Part shown: piece by piece, positions 1 to 10,198 of the stretch | Layout: the number at the start of each line of letters is the position of its first letter | Position numbering within the stretch: position 1 is the stretch's first letter | Assembly (NCBI GenBank): GCA_029747015.1 | Contig: JAKOGI010002444.1 | Span: forward strand, 1-64,000 | Length of the DNA stretch: 64,000 nucleotides | Reading direction: 5' to 3' | From: Carnegiea gigantea | Lineage: Eukaryota > Streptophyta > Magnoliopsida > Caryophyllales > Cactaceae | Notes under the pieces: generated by a model | Seen by the model: only the letters and a program-made list of their open reading frames with translations | Told to the model about the DNA's origin: nothing | Database searches by the model: none | Made by a program: the position numbers and the translations under genes

Positions 1-213
1 ATTGAAATCACTGCGGATTTAGTATATGAAGAACAACCAATCCAAATACTAGATCGCAGGATTAAGCAATTGTGCAATAAGTAGATACCTCTAGTCAAAG
101 TGCTATGGTCAAATCATATCTCCCAAGAAGCTACTTGGGAGACTGAAGAGAAAACGAAAGTCAAATATCCACAATTATTTGAGATAATCTTGCATTACAT
201 GAAAAAGTCATAA
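1..213 (+). pseudogene. 3' end of Ty3/gypsy pol (integrase C-terminus)
   Basis: Frame 1 reads the tail of a plant gypsy polyprotein: the phrase PIQILDRRIKQ, then VKVLWSN, EATWE and KYPQLF, which is the usual integrase C-terminal segment of Tekay/Del-like chromoviruses. An in-frame TAG at 82-84 interrupts it and the normal end is TAA at 211-213. The rest of the element lies to the left of the window. A purine-rich tract and an LTR follow directly, so this is the 3' end of an element on the plus strand. Family placement at clade level is inference from motif style. Confidence 0.8.
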
Positions 214-232
214 GTTTCGAGGGCGAAACTCT

Positions 233-247
233 TTAACGGGGGAAGGC
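233..247 (+). promoter_or_regulatory. polypurine tract of the left-edge gypsy element
   Basis: A run containing GGGGGAAGG directly precedes the TG that opens the LTR at 248. This is the expected position and composition of the plus-strand primer. Confidence 0.7.
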
Positions 248-2782
248 TGTAATAGCCCAACCCTAAAATTATTTAATTATGCTTATTTATTTAATTACTC
301 CATGTTCATAATTTTTCTTCTCTCATTTCATTTATTTCATATATTCACCCTAGTGGAAAAATTTTATTTGAGCCCTCATTTGGCAATTCGGATTTTAATT
401 GTTTATTTAATTGATTAACGAAAACTTTAGAAGAATTGATATAAGCCCTAACAAGTTTAACCTAAGCAATTTATTTTGTTTTCCGTAACATTACAAAGCT
501 TTAATTTGTAGTTTCATAAAAACGTTATTGTTACGAAGCATTTTATTCCCGAACCCAAGTTATTTCGGTCGTTTGGAAGTCCAACAAGTTTGCCTATTAA
601 TCTAACTAATTATCATCGCTAATTTAACCATGGTTAGTCTACAAAGGTGGCTTTTCTATTTAAAAACTCAGCCAAGCCATTAGATAAGTTAAACAAATAC
701 AAGTTAACTCACAAACTACGTTTTCTCTCTCCTCTCTCTCTCTAAACATCCAGCAACTCTGGCCACTATTTGTGGTGGTTTCCGGCCAGTTTTTGGCTAG
801 TCTTGGTGGCCTCCGATGCCCCCCAACATCTTAGTACCACTAGCCACCATCCTCCATCATCAAAACCACTAAACATCATCTTTATCTCCACTTATCTTCA
901 AGCAAAGTGAGTAATCTTGAACTTGATCTCATTGGATTTGATTTTTATCTTAGTTTTGATTCCTATTTTGATGTTTTTGAGTGTTGATCATGATGTTTTG
1001 ATAAGAAGTAAGAGTTATTTTGATGTTGATCATGGTGGTGTTGAGGTTGGATTATGCTAGGGTTAGGGTCAATGTTAATCATGCAAGCTTGATGTTAAAG
1101 TATTGGATTTTGATTGTTTTATCTTTAATTTGATCAACTTCTAATCTATTGGTATTTATGATGATCTTTTTGGGGATTTCAAATGAGTTGGTGTGAGTCC
1201 AAGTTGGCCATGAACTAGGGTTTTGGCAAGTAAAGTGAGGTTTGGATTAAACTAACTTTAAGCTTGATTTATGTGCGTATTAGATTGAAAAATGATCTTT
1301 ATTAGATATGATTATGAAGTGAATTTGAGTGTGGTGATTTTGTATGATATTGGGATGGACCAAGGCTTGTTTACATGCTTTTAAGGAATGGTTTAAGTTG
1401 AGAATTTGTGTAAAAAAGAGAGGGAAAATTCAAAATTGTGAGGCTAGAAATTTCCGCAATAGGGCATATTCCGATTAAACTGGTAATGATTGTCTTAGCT
1501 TTTGTATGTACATATTTCAGTGTGTTAGCTTTCAAATACCTCTTATCGCCTTATTCAAGGTTTGTGGAACAGTTGGTGGTCCATTTTATCGAAATCTGTG
1601 CGAATGGACCAAACATGACATGCTTTGGTTCTAGCCTCATTTTGGGAATCCTATTGAGGTAATCAAGTCTGGTGTTCTAAATGAAATATTTTTGGGACTT
1701 TCTAAGATTTCTATATTGGGGTTTTGAGTCTCAATCCGAGGTCAGATGATTAAGTTATGCGCCATTCTTTCTAAGCCTCTGTTATGCTTACTTTGCTGTT
1801 TCTAAACTATTAGCTATAAAATAAATATTTTTGCTAACCGTATGTTCCTACAACGATAATTTTGTACAAAATTCGGGCCTAATCTATCATTCCTTTCACT
1901 TTTGTGCATAATATTTTCTGTGAGCTTGCATTTAAAAATTTCAGGTACGTTCATTGCTTGTATCCTTAGAAATCATCACATGTTTATAAAAATTATAATG
2001 TTTTGGTAAGTACATCAATGAATCAGTTTAATAAGTGATTTATCACATAATTAGTGACCCCATCAGTTATCAGTTACAGGGCATAGCCCTTCAATTACTC
2101 GCGCGGCTTCAGGTCAGGTCCCGATCGACTTGGCAGGTGTACACCTATCTTCAGATCGTAACAGTTACCAGGGGTTCACTATCAAATAATAATTGACAAC
2201 GTAGTTTCATATTAATCTTATTCCCTGTGTTTAATTAAAAATGAATTGCAATACGGGCCCAATCAGTTTTTGTTCCATGAATGTTTAACAATACAGGAAT
2301 GCATGTACTGAGCTTCGGCTCATAGTTCGAAATGTTTTCATGTTTTGTTTTAGGAAAGTGTTCAGTGAATCGCGCTCAGGCGGGCAGTACGGCTGAAGAT
2401 GATAAGTGAGCTGGGAAGTATATATGAAATAATGGTGTATTATTGTTGAGATGTTATAACACCGTATTGTGATATATATTTGGTGTTGAGACTGTATATT
2501 TTATCAGAATTCTATATTTGGTGTAATCCTTGAGATGTTTGAATGGTTTCGATGTTAGAACAATTTCTATATTTATCTAAAGGATCTGATGGGTTGTGAT
2601 ATTGTGAATGCCTTTGATGGTAAACATTGATTGTTATGGGCAAGTTTATCATGTACAAGCAAAGTCTTGTCCTTGTTGGATGGCGGTAATGCCTAATCAT
2701 ATTATGTTTTATCATTCCTGATTAGGGAACACTAACGAAAAAAGTGGCAAATATTGACTTTAGTACATTTGGGGGCGTTACA
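248..2782 (+). repeat. 3' LTR of a Tekay/Del-like gypsy element (2.5 kb)
   Basis: The LTR opens with TGTAATAGCCC after the polypurine tract and closes with GGGGGCGTTACA, giving TGTAA/TTACA inverted ends. The following five bases (2783-2787, CTAAC) would be one copy of the target duplication; the other is off-window. A small reading frame at 1438-1662 has no recognisable domain and lies inside the LTR. No coding content is supported. A second LTR with related ends (TGTAACACCCC...GGGCGTTACA) occurs at 46544-59791. Confidence 0.82.
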
Positions 2783-3148
2783 CTAACATATAACCAGTGG
2801 TGGCCTTTAAGCGCTGTTAAGTTTCATGCTTTGCTAAGATCAACTTAAGCATCTCAATGGCTAGCAGCAGCAGAAACATAGACCTTACCTCCCTCCGGCT
2901 TTGTTAGGAAGAGGTTTTTGGATTCCTTTATGTAAATGAAAACATAGAAATACATCGGAAATGAGGCCAATGCCACAAGTATGTTTATCCCTATATTATA
3001 AAATAAACTTGTAGAATAATTTAGTGAGGTGTCCGCATTTCAATTCATTTTAGTTTTGCAAGTTGTTATCTGGGAATGGAAATTCTATTGACGTCTAAGG
3101 AGATAATTGAAATAGGTGTACACCTCACATGCCAACCCGAAACCTTAA
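2783..3148. other. short host or unassigned interval between two gypsy elements
   Basis: 366 bp with no supported gene. A short frame from ATG at about 2858 is quickly broken by stops. The left side is the outer edge of the first LTR; the right side abuts the chromovirus LTR without a matching target duplication. Confidence 0.5.
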
Positions 3149-3173
3149 TGTCACGGGCCGCGTTTCTGAAGAG

Positions 3174-3191
3174 TTCTAGAATGTTCTAGAA
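3174..3191 (+). promoter_or_regulatory. heat shock element-like array 1
   Basis: TTCtaGAAtgTTCtaGAA: four alternating perfect TTC/GAA units with exact 2-bp spacing, which meets the heat shock factor consensus. It lies in the LTR U3 about 300 bp upstream of the TATA box. Function is inferred. Confidence 0.55.
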
Positions 3192-3233
3192 TCTCCTAGA
3201 ATGGTCTACAACCTTCTAAAATACGCTAGAATA

Positions 3234-3251
3234 TTCTAGAATGTTCTAGAA
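3234..3251 (+). promoter_or_regulatory. heat shock element-like array 2
   Basis: A second perfect four-unit TTC/GAA array in the same LTR, 60 bp after the first. Imperfect units fill the space between and after. Confidence 0.55.
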
Positions 3252-3480
3252 CCTTTCGGAGCACTCTAGAATCATCTAGGCTGCTCTAAAAGCTTCTAGA
3301 GTATCTAAGACTTTGTGGAGAGTCCTAAAACCTTATAGGCTATACTACAATATTCTAGACCACTCTCTAGAATGTTCCACACTGTCCTACCTGTGGGATA
3401 TTTGTATAGAATATTCAGGAAGAGTAATAATAGTCGTAGGATTAAATAGATCTCCACCGTTCATTGAGAAGGTGGATGTG

Positions 3481-3488
3481 TATATAAA
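3481..3488 (+). promoter_or_regulatory. LTR TATA box
   Basis: TATATAAA in the 5' LTR. The 3' LTR has TATAAATA at the matching place, 8545-8552. Confidence 0.6.
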
Positions 3489-3739
3489 CCCGCAAGGGGG
3501 CTCATTTGTAACCAAGCCATTGAAAGCATTCAAGTGCAATACAAAGCATTCTCCCAAACTCCTTCTCTCTCTACTTTCTCTCTCTAAAGCTTTCTTAGAG
3601 TGTGAAGTGTGCTTACTTAGCTTCTCAAAGGCTAAGTCAAGCTTCCATAAGGCTTACTAGCAAACAAGGCAAGAATCCTACGCAAAGTTTGCTAGGCCGC
3701 ACGGGTCTAAGTTTGAGTGAATTATCAACCCGTGACAGT

Positions 3740-3751
3740 TGGTATCAGAGT
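3740..3751 (+). promoter_or_regulatory. primer-binding site (initiator Met tRNA type)
   Basis: TGGTATCAGAGT, one mismatch from the common plant TGGTATCAGAGC, two bases after the LTR end. Confidence 0.85.
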
Positions 3752-3767
3752 CAAGTTTGGGAGATCC

Positions 3768-4915
3768 ATGGCTTCAAGTGTCACTGATGCTGGCAACCCT
3801 CAACAAGGAGGGAAGAAGGGCAAGGATAAGAACAAGGACTTGTCGATCCTTGTAGATGACAAGCTTGCGGAGATTAACCACTCCATGTCCAACCTCACGG
3901 GTCGGGTGGATGACATGGAAAAGGGCATCGAGGAGCTCAAGTCCACGGGGGACTTGGAGGAGTTCCGTGTGGAGATGCAAGAGGCGATGAAATCCTTAGC
4001 AAGCAATGTCGATGAGGAGGTCCGAGCTCTTCGAGATGGAGAACTCCAAGCTTGTAAAGCCGAGGTGGTGGCTTGCAGGTCCGAGATTGAGGTGTACAAG
4101 GTAAGGGTTGAGGCCTTGGAAACCCAACTCAAAGTATGCATGGCCGCAGTGGCCAATGCAAGTAATGGTGGATCGGGTCAAGTGTCCACCACCCCAAAGG
4201 TGAATGCGCTCTAAACTCCAACCTACAACGGGGCCAGGAACGCAAGGGAGATAGACAACTTCTTTTGGAAGTTTGAGGCCTACTTTGCAGCGGTAGGCAT
4301 CACCGATGAAGCACAAAAGGTAAACCTGGCTTCCTTCTCTCTTAAAGACATTGCTCTTGTTTGGTGGCGTCGAAGGTGCGACGATGTCAACCGAGGGTCC
4401 ACTCCCATCACCACTTGGGATGGATTCAAGAGGAGCTCAAAGAGCAATTCTACCCCAAGGATGCCGTAAAGGAAGCCCGGGCCAAGTTGAGGCGCCTCCA
4501 ACACAAGGAGGGCCACCTTCGTGAGTATGTGAGGGAATTCCAAGAGCTTCTCTTGGAGATCCCAAACATGGGAGAGGAAGACGCCTTGTTCGCCTTCCTA
4601 GATGGCCTAAGTGGTTGGGCCAAGACCGAGTTGGAAAGGCGTGGTGTGCAAGACCTCGCCTCCGCGGTTGCCGCTGTCGAGTCACTAAACGAGTACAAGA
4701 AAGACTCATCAAAAGGACAAGATAAGAAGAATAGTGGGAGCGGCAAAGGTGGGGGAGACCGAGACAAGTCTCCCAAGAGGGACAAGCCCTTTACGGACAA
4801 AGGGAAAGGCATGAAGACCGACGCACCCCAGAAGTACTCATGTTTCCTATGCAACGGACCATATCGGGTCTTTGAATTCCCCAAGAAGGGCAAGCTTACC
4901 GCCATTGTCCAAAAG
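3768..4915 (+). pseudogene. chromovirus gag (broken)
   Basis: Gag would package the element RNA. Reading starts at ATG 3768 (MASSVTDAG), just after the primer-binding site. An N-terminal coiled-coil-like region to about residue 140 is followed by an in-frame TAA at 4212-4214, then in another frame by the retrotransposon gag fold (WKFEAYF, then FKRELKEQFYP, REYVREFQELL). The zinc knuckle near 4850 reads C-F-L-C-N-G-P-Y...F-P: the expected His is Tyr and the last Cys is Phe, so it should not bind zinc. A lysine/glycine-rich linker precedes it. Stops and frame changes make a functional product unlikely. Confidence 0.82.
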
Positions 4916-6838
4916 GAAGAGGAGCAGGAGGAGAAGAAGATTGATTCCCTCAAGCTACTCAATGCGATCCATGCAAAAGTAGAGAAACAACCTCGTGGAC
5001 GCATGTACGTGGAGACCCTTATCAACGATAAGCCTCTCCAAGCATTGTTGGATACGAAAGCAGACACGGTTTATATGGCCAAAGAGCTTGCCGATGAGGT
5101 AGGCCTCTTCTACATCAAAGAAGGGGGATATGTGAAGGGAGTCAACGCTAGGAGCCTCCCCATCCATGGAGTTGCTCACGACACCCCCATTTAAATCGGC
5201 CAGTGGAAAGGTAGGGTCGATATCACCGTTGCTCCCTTAGATGATAAGAAATTCTATTTGGGCATTGATTTCCTTGATGCAGTGAAGGCACACTTGGTAC
5301 CTTACACCGACACCTTGTGTATAATGGAGACGGGGCAACCTTGTAATGTCCCCATGAAGAGGGGCATTGATGAAGGCAACATGCTCTCCGCCCTTCAGTT
5401 TTCTAAGGGACTGAAGAAAAAGGAACCAACTTTCCTTGCTACTCTTAAGATGAAGGAGGAACCCAGGGAAGTTCAAGCCCCTAAGGTTACCCAAGAGGTG
5501 GTTGGTGAGTTCAAGGACGTCATGCCCACCGAGTTACCCAAGAGGCTTCCTCGAAGAAGGGAAGTTGACCATGCTATTGAGTTAGAGGTGGGGGCTAAGC
5601 CACCTGCATTCCCTCCTTACCGAATGGCACCTCCGGAGCTCAAGGATCTAAGGAGACAGCTGAAGGAGTTACTTAATGTCGGTTACATTCATCCCTCAAA
5701 TCTCCTTATGGTGCGCCGATATTATTCCAAAAGAAACATGATGGTTTTCTTCGTCTATGCATCAACTATCGGGCCCTCAACAAGGTCACCATCAAGAATA
5801 AGTATCCCATCCCTCGCATCGATGACTTGTTTGATCAACTCGGAGATGTAAGGTACTTTACAAAGCTCGATTTGAGGAGTGGTTACTATCAAGTCGGTAT
5901 AGCCGAAGGGGATGAGCCAAAGACGGCATGTGTGATACGTTATGGTTCATACGAGTTCCTTGTCATGCCCTTTGGCCTTACAAATGCACCGGTCACATTT
6001 TGCACCCTCATGAACAAGGTACTTGCTCCTTTCCTTGATCACTTCGTCATTGATTATCTTGATGACATTGTCATCTATAGCAAGTCCTTGGAGGAGCATG
6101 TGGGACATTTGCGGGAAGTGTTCCAAACTTTGGGACAACCAACTTTATGTGAAGAAAGAAAAGTGCTCCTTCGCACAAGAAGAGGTGCCTTTCTTGGGTC
6201 ACATCATTGGTAGAGGAAAGCTACGCATGGACCCGGCAAAGGTCAAGGCCATCCTTGAATGGGAACCACCAACGAAAGTCACCGAGTTAAGATCTTTCCT
6301 TGGCTTGGTGAACTATTACCGATGGTTCATCAAGGGCTATTCTGCAATAACCGCCCCTCTCACCGACTTGTTAAAGAAAGGAAGAGGATGGACGTGGAGC
6401 AAAGAATGCCAACATGCCTTTGATGCCTTGAAGAAGGCCATCACGGAGGAGCCCGTTCTCTCTCTCCCCGATCTCAACAAGCCTTTTGAACTACACATGA
6501 ATGCTTCCGACTTCGCCATTGGCGGTGTCTTGATGCAAGATGGTCATCCTATTGCCTTTGAGAGTCGAAAGTTAAATGACACCGAGAGGCGGTACACGGT
6601 CTAAGAAAAGGAGATGACTGCGGTTATTCATTGTCTCTGCACATGGAGACATTACTTGCTCGGGAATAAGTTCACAATCAAGATCGACAATATAGTCACA
6701 AGTTACTTCCAAACTCAAAAGAAGCTTACTCCTAAGCAAGCCTGGTGGCAAGATTTCCTGGCCGAGTTTGACTATGTTATGGAGTATAAACCGGGACGTG
6801 CCAACCTAGTGGCCGATGCCTTGAGTCGCAAGGGTGAA
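4916..6838 (+). pseudogene. chromovirus protease, reverse transcriptase and RNase H (broken)
   Basis: The protease region (about 5000-5280) shows ALLDTKADT where the catalytic Asp-Thr-Gly is expected, so the Gly has become Lys; a TAA at about 5192 follows. The RT contains [19 protein letters not shown] and the catalytic YLDD (near 6055). There are frame changes near 5700-5830 and near 6130. The connection/RNase H part has [12 protein letters not shown], then the Asp position of RNase H reads [10 protein letters not shown], and a stop at 6602-6604 breaks the Glu-bearing segment that resumes as EMTAVIH. TYLLGNKFTIKIDN follows. Recognisable but dead. Confidence 0.87.
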
Positions 6839-8332
6839 CTTGCCAACATCAGTCGTCCTCAAGGCAACCTACCGGACTGCATTAAGGAGGGACTCCAACA
6901 TGATTATCTTGCCCAGACTATCATTCAACTAGTCAAGGAAGGCAAGACTCGGAGATTTTGGAAGGAAGATGGCTTGATTCGCACTAAGGGCAAGCGCATC
7001 TACATTCCTTTATATGACAACCTTCAGCGGGAAGTCATGAAGGAGTGTCATGATAGTAAGTGGGCGGGCCATCCGGGCATACACCGCACACTCGCCCTCG
7101 TGGGAGATTCCTACTATTGGCCCCACTTAAAGGATGATGTGGAGGCCTATGTGAAGACTTATCTTGTGTGTCAACAAGACAAAGTGGAGCAAGGTGCACC
7201 TGCGGGACTATTGGAGCCTCTCCCCATTCCCGAAAGACTGTGGAAAAGTGTCTCCATGGACTTCATCATGGGATTACCTACGAGTGATGGATGTAATTGG
7301 GTGCTTGTGGTGGTGGACCAATACTCTAAGAATGCCACTTTCATTCCCGCACCCAAGAAATGCTCCACTGAGCAAGCCGCCCGTTTATTCTTCAAACATG
7401 TGGTCAAGTATTGGGGCTTGTCTCGGTCAATTGTGAGTGATTGGGACACTCGGTTCACGGGATGATTTTGGACCGAGTTATTCAAGCTCATGGGGTCCAA
7501 GCTTAACTTCTCTACTAGCTTCCATCCCCAAAGTGATGGACAAACCGAGAGGGTCAACGCTCTCTTGGAGCTTTATTTAAGGCACTATGTGAGTGCCAAC
7601 CAAAAGGATTAGGCTAAGTTGCTTGATATGGCCCAATTCTCATATAACCTACAAAGGAGCGAGTCCACGGGTCGGAGTCCGTTCGAGATTGTTACGGGGC
7701 AACAACCGTTGACCCCGAGTTATCTTGCCATAGGATGCAAGGGACCGAGTCCACTCGCCTACAAGTTCACTAAGGACTGGAATGACCAAGTGGGGGTGGC
7801 TCGAGCTTACCTGGAGAAAGCCTCCAAGAAAATGAAGAAGTGGACTGACAAAAAGAGGCGCTCAAGGGAGTTCCAAGTCGGAGACCTCGTGCTTGTTAAG
7901 ATGTACAATCATGCGAGATTAAGCGGCCGGCATCGAGGTCTCATTCACCGATATGAGGGACCTTTCCCCATCCTCAAGAAGGTGGGGGCTCAAGCTTACA
8001 AGGTGGAGTTGCCACCCAAGATCAAGTACCACATTGTCTTTCATGTGAGCCTACTCAAGCCTTATCATGGGGACAATGTGGATCTAAGTCAACGTATCTC
8101 ACACCGGACACCTTTGGGCATCAAGGTGCAACATGACAAGGAAGTGGAAGAGGTCCTAGCCGATGGAGTGGTGCGGCATTCCAACCAACCACCAACTCAT
8201 GAACTCCTTGTCGAGTGGAAAGGACTACTCGAGAGCGAAGCTAGCTGAGAACCCGATCAACACTTGTGGCAATTCAAGGAGCAAATTCGTGCGTACGAGG
8301 ACAAAAAGGCAACGAAGATGTCGCCGGATTAG
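6839..8332 (+). pseudogene. chromovirus integrase with chromodomain (broken)
   Basis: The integrase zinc domain has HDSKWAGHPGIHRT followed by LVCQQDK; the first Cys of the CxxC pair is Tyr. The catalytic core has MDFIMGLP (first Asp), SDWDTRF (second Asp) and DGQTERVN (Glu). A TGA at 7463-7465 and a TAG at about 7611 interrupt it. After the GPFPILKKVG and HVSLLKPYHG segment comes a chromodomain (EVEEVLADGVVR...LVEWKGL...), broken by TGA at 8246-8248 at the expected aromatic-cage Trp. The natural end is TAG at 8330-8332. The chromodomain would have directed integration to chromatin marks. Confidence 0.87.
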
Positions 8333-8343
8333 TTGGGGGAGGA
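8333..8343 (+). promoter_or_regulatory. polypurine tract of chromovirus
   Basis: TTGGGGGAGGA sits between the pol stop and the TGTCACGG start of the 3' LTR. Confidence 0.8.
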
Positions 8344-9387
8344 TGTCACGGACCGCTCTAGAATATTCTAGAATGCCCTGGACTTTCTTAGAGTATGTTC
8401 TAGAGGGTCCTCCAAGGTTCTAGAGGGTTCCACACAACTCCACACTTGTGTAGAACCCTAGATATTTGTATAGAATATTCTGGATGTATAATATCAATCG
8501 TAGGATCAATCAGATCTCCACCGTCCATTGAGGAGATGGGAGTGTATAAATACCCCCCAAGGGGGCTCATTTGTAACCAAGCATTCAAGTGCAATATAAG
8601 AGAATTCTCCCAAACTCTCTCTCCACTAAGTTCCCTTAAAAGTGTGAGTATGTGCTTACTTAGCTTCTTAAAGTCTAACTCAAGCTTCCTTAAGGCTTAC
8701 TAGCAAGCAAAGCAAGAATCCTACGCTAGGGATGGCAATAAAACCCGTACCCATTTAAAACTTGGAAAACCCGCCCCGTTTATAACTCAAATGGGTGACA
8801 AAAATGGGTTTTAAATGGGTATGGGACGGGTTTGAGAAAAATGGATACGGGTACAGGTACGGGTACGGGTACAAGTTTCACCCGCCCCGTACCCATTTTT
8901 TATTAATTTAAAGAAACCTAATCTGACTTAATTAATCAAGTTTGACAGCCCAAATAACCAACCCAAATTTGCATATCTTACCGGTGGATAGGTAATTTAT
9001 GCTCCTCATGTGGATTGTTGCTACTTGTTGTGACCAAACATTATGGCAGGGGATGCTTAGTAGGCGTTCAACAAAAACGTGTTAATGACTTGTTGAATTT
9101 ACTAATATTTAATTCAAATATGGGTTTAATATGGGTATTAATTTTTATTTCTTATACAAACCCGAATAAAACCCGTAAACCCGCAAAACCCCAGTGGGTA
9201 AGGGTATGGGTATAATTTTTCAATACCCGATAGGTGTGGATACGGGTATGGGTACTATTTTCGAAAATGGGTACGGGTACGGGTATGGCTCAACCCGCCC
9301 CGTACCCGCTCCATTGCCATTCCTATCCTACGCAAAGTTTGATAGGCCGCATGGGTCTAAGTTTGAGTGAATTATCGACCCGTGACA
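8344..9387 (+). repeat. 3' LTR of chromovirus, interrupted by a MITE
   Basis: It opens TGTCACGGACC and closes CGACCCGTGACA, matching the 5' LTR at both ends. A hAT-type MITE at 8727-9325 splits it. It has fewer TTCTAGAA motifs than the 5' LTR but keeps GAAtaTTCtaGAA at 8361-8373. Confidence 0.9.
8727..9325. mobile_element. hAT-type MITE (599 bp)
   Basis: Terminal inverted repeats TAGGGATGGCAAT and ATTGCCATTCCTA (one mismatch) and an exact 8-bp target duplication TCCTACGC (8719-8726 and 9326-9333) identify a hAT-superfamily insertion. The subterminal regions are rich in GGGTACGGG-type repeats on one side and the complement on the other. It has no transposase frame, so it is non-autonomous. 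Removing it and one TSD copy restores alignment with the 5' LTR. Confidence 0.93.
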
Positions 9388-10150
9388 CTAGGTTGATGCT
9401 TGCTATCTAAACAAATTTTGAATCTTTTAAATTTGTTTAAGTTGTGATTCTCTAAATATGGCCAAAATATCTTTATATCTTATCCTAATATTTTGGTTGC
9501 CCTAAATTAGTAAACAAATAGTTTGGACAACTAATCTGCAGAAAATCAGCAATATAGCTGTTGGAAGATATCAAATTAGCCGTTGGAACACTTCTGCTGA
9601 AAATCAGCGTAGTTCAAGGCCTTGAAGTTACTGATCAGAGGCTTGAGAGTCAATATGAAGATGAACTTCCTATTCTTAAGTGTAACTGCTAGTTCAACTC
9701 AAAGAGCCTATAAAAGGGAGACATTTGAGGCTGGAAGAGGAACAAGAGAAAAGAAGCACAAGTCATTACAATACTCATATTCACTCACATTCTTTGCAAC
9801 TTAACTTGCTTTACAATTATTTAAGTTGTATTGTTTAAGTTGTAAGCAGGGTTGGATTATAGAGTTGAAGGGTCAACTCTACCAAGTCGAGTTGAGGGGT
9901 TCAACTTATGACTTGAAACTTAGAGTAAGGGTACTCTAGGATTGTATTTATCCATCCTAATAAAGTCGAGTTAATCCTAAAGTTAAGGAACTCTATGTGG
10001 GGATTGAGCTTGGTTGAAGCTATCCTCGTTAAAAGTCTTTGTGTTTTGTCCTCTTTCTTTCTTCAGTTCTTTATTTAGTTTAATTTGCGACTTTTGATCA
10101 TCACCCTATTCACCTCCCTCTAGGGTGATTTAGTATTTTTCAAAGTTTCA
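9388..10150 (+). repeat. 5' LTR of plus-strand copia, truncated at its left end
   Basis: Aligns by eye with 21100-21893 (shared CTAGGTTGATGCTTGC, TATAAAAG at 9709-9716, CATCACCCTATTCACC) and ends GTTTCA at 10150. The 5' end TGTTGACTCCC seen in the right LTR is absent. Confidence 0.88.
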
Positions 10151-10198
10151 ATTGGTAAGCCACTACTTTCTGACTTTACTGTTAAGTGGGCAACGATC

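Larger units (their letters stand above)
3149..3737 (+). repeat. 5' LTR of chromovirus
   Basis: 589 bp, opening TGTCACGGGCC and closing CCCGTGACA, followed two bases later by the primer-binding site. The first 240 bp are packed with TTCTAGAA-type motifs. A TATA box lies at 3481-3488. Confidence 0.92.
3149..9387 (+). mobile_element. Ty3/gypsy chromovirus, two LTRs, decayed
   Basis: The element has both LTRs (TGTCACGG...CGTGACA), a Met-type primer-binding site, gag, protease, RT, RNase H, integrase and a C-terminal chromodomain in gypsy order, then a polypurine tract. Several stops and frameshifts break the polyprotein, and the protease and zinc-knuckle residues are altered. The 3' LTR has been lengthened by a 599-bp hAT-type MITE. 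The five bases on either side differ (CTTAA at 3144-3148, CTAGG at 9388-9392), so it does not look like a simple insertion. Short LTRs plus a chromodomain suggest a Reina- or Galadriel-like chromovirus; I cannot settle which. Confidence 0.92.

Noticed and set aside
1438..1662. 74-codon open frame in the left-edge LTR
   Set aside because: It lies wholly inside an LTR, has no homology I recognise, and its length is expected by chance.
3740..3751. tRNA-like sequence
   Set aside because: It is a primer-binding site next to an LTR; no tRNA cloverleaf surrounds it. The same holds for 57257-57268 and 32713.
3800..4543. Several minus-strand open frames opposite chromovirus gag
   Set aside because: They are shadows of the plus-strand gag frame in codon-rich DNA and show no domain.
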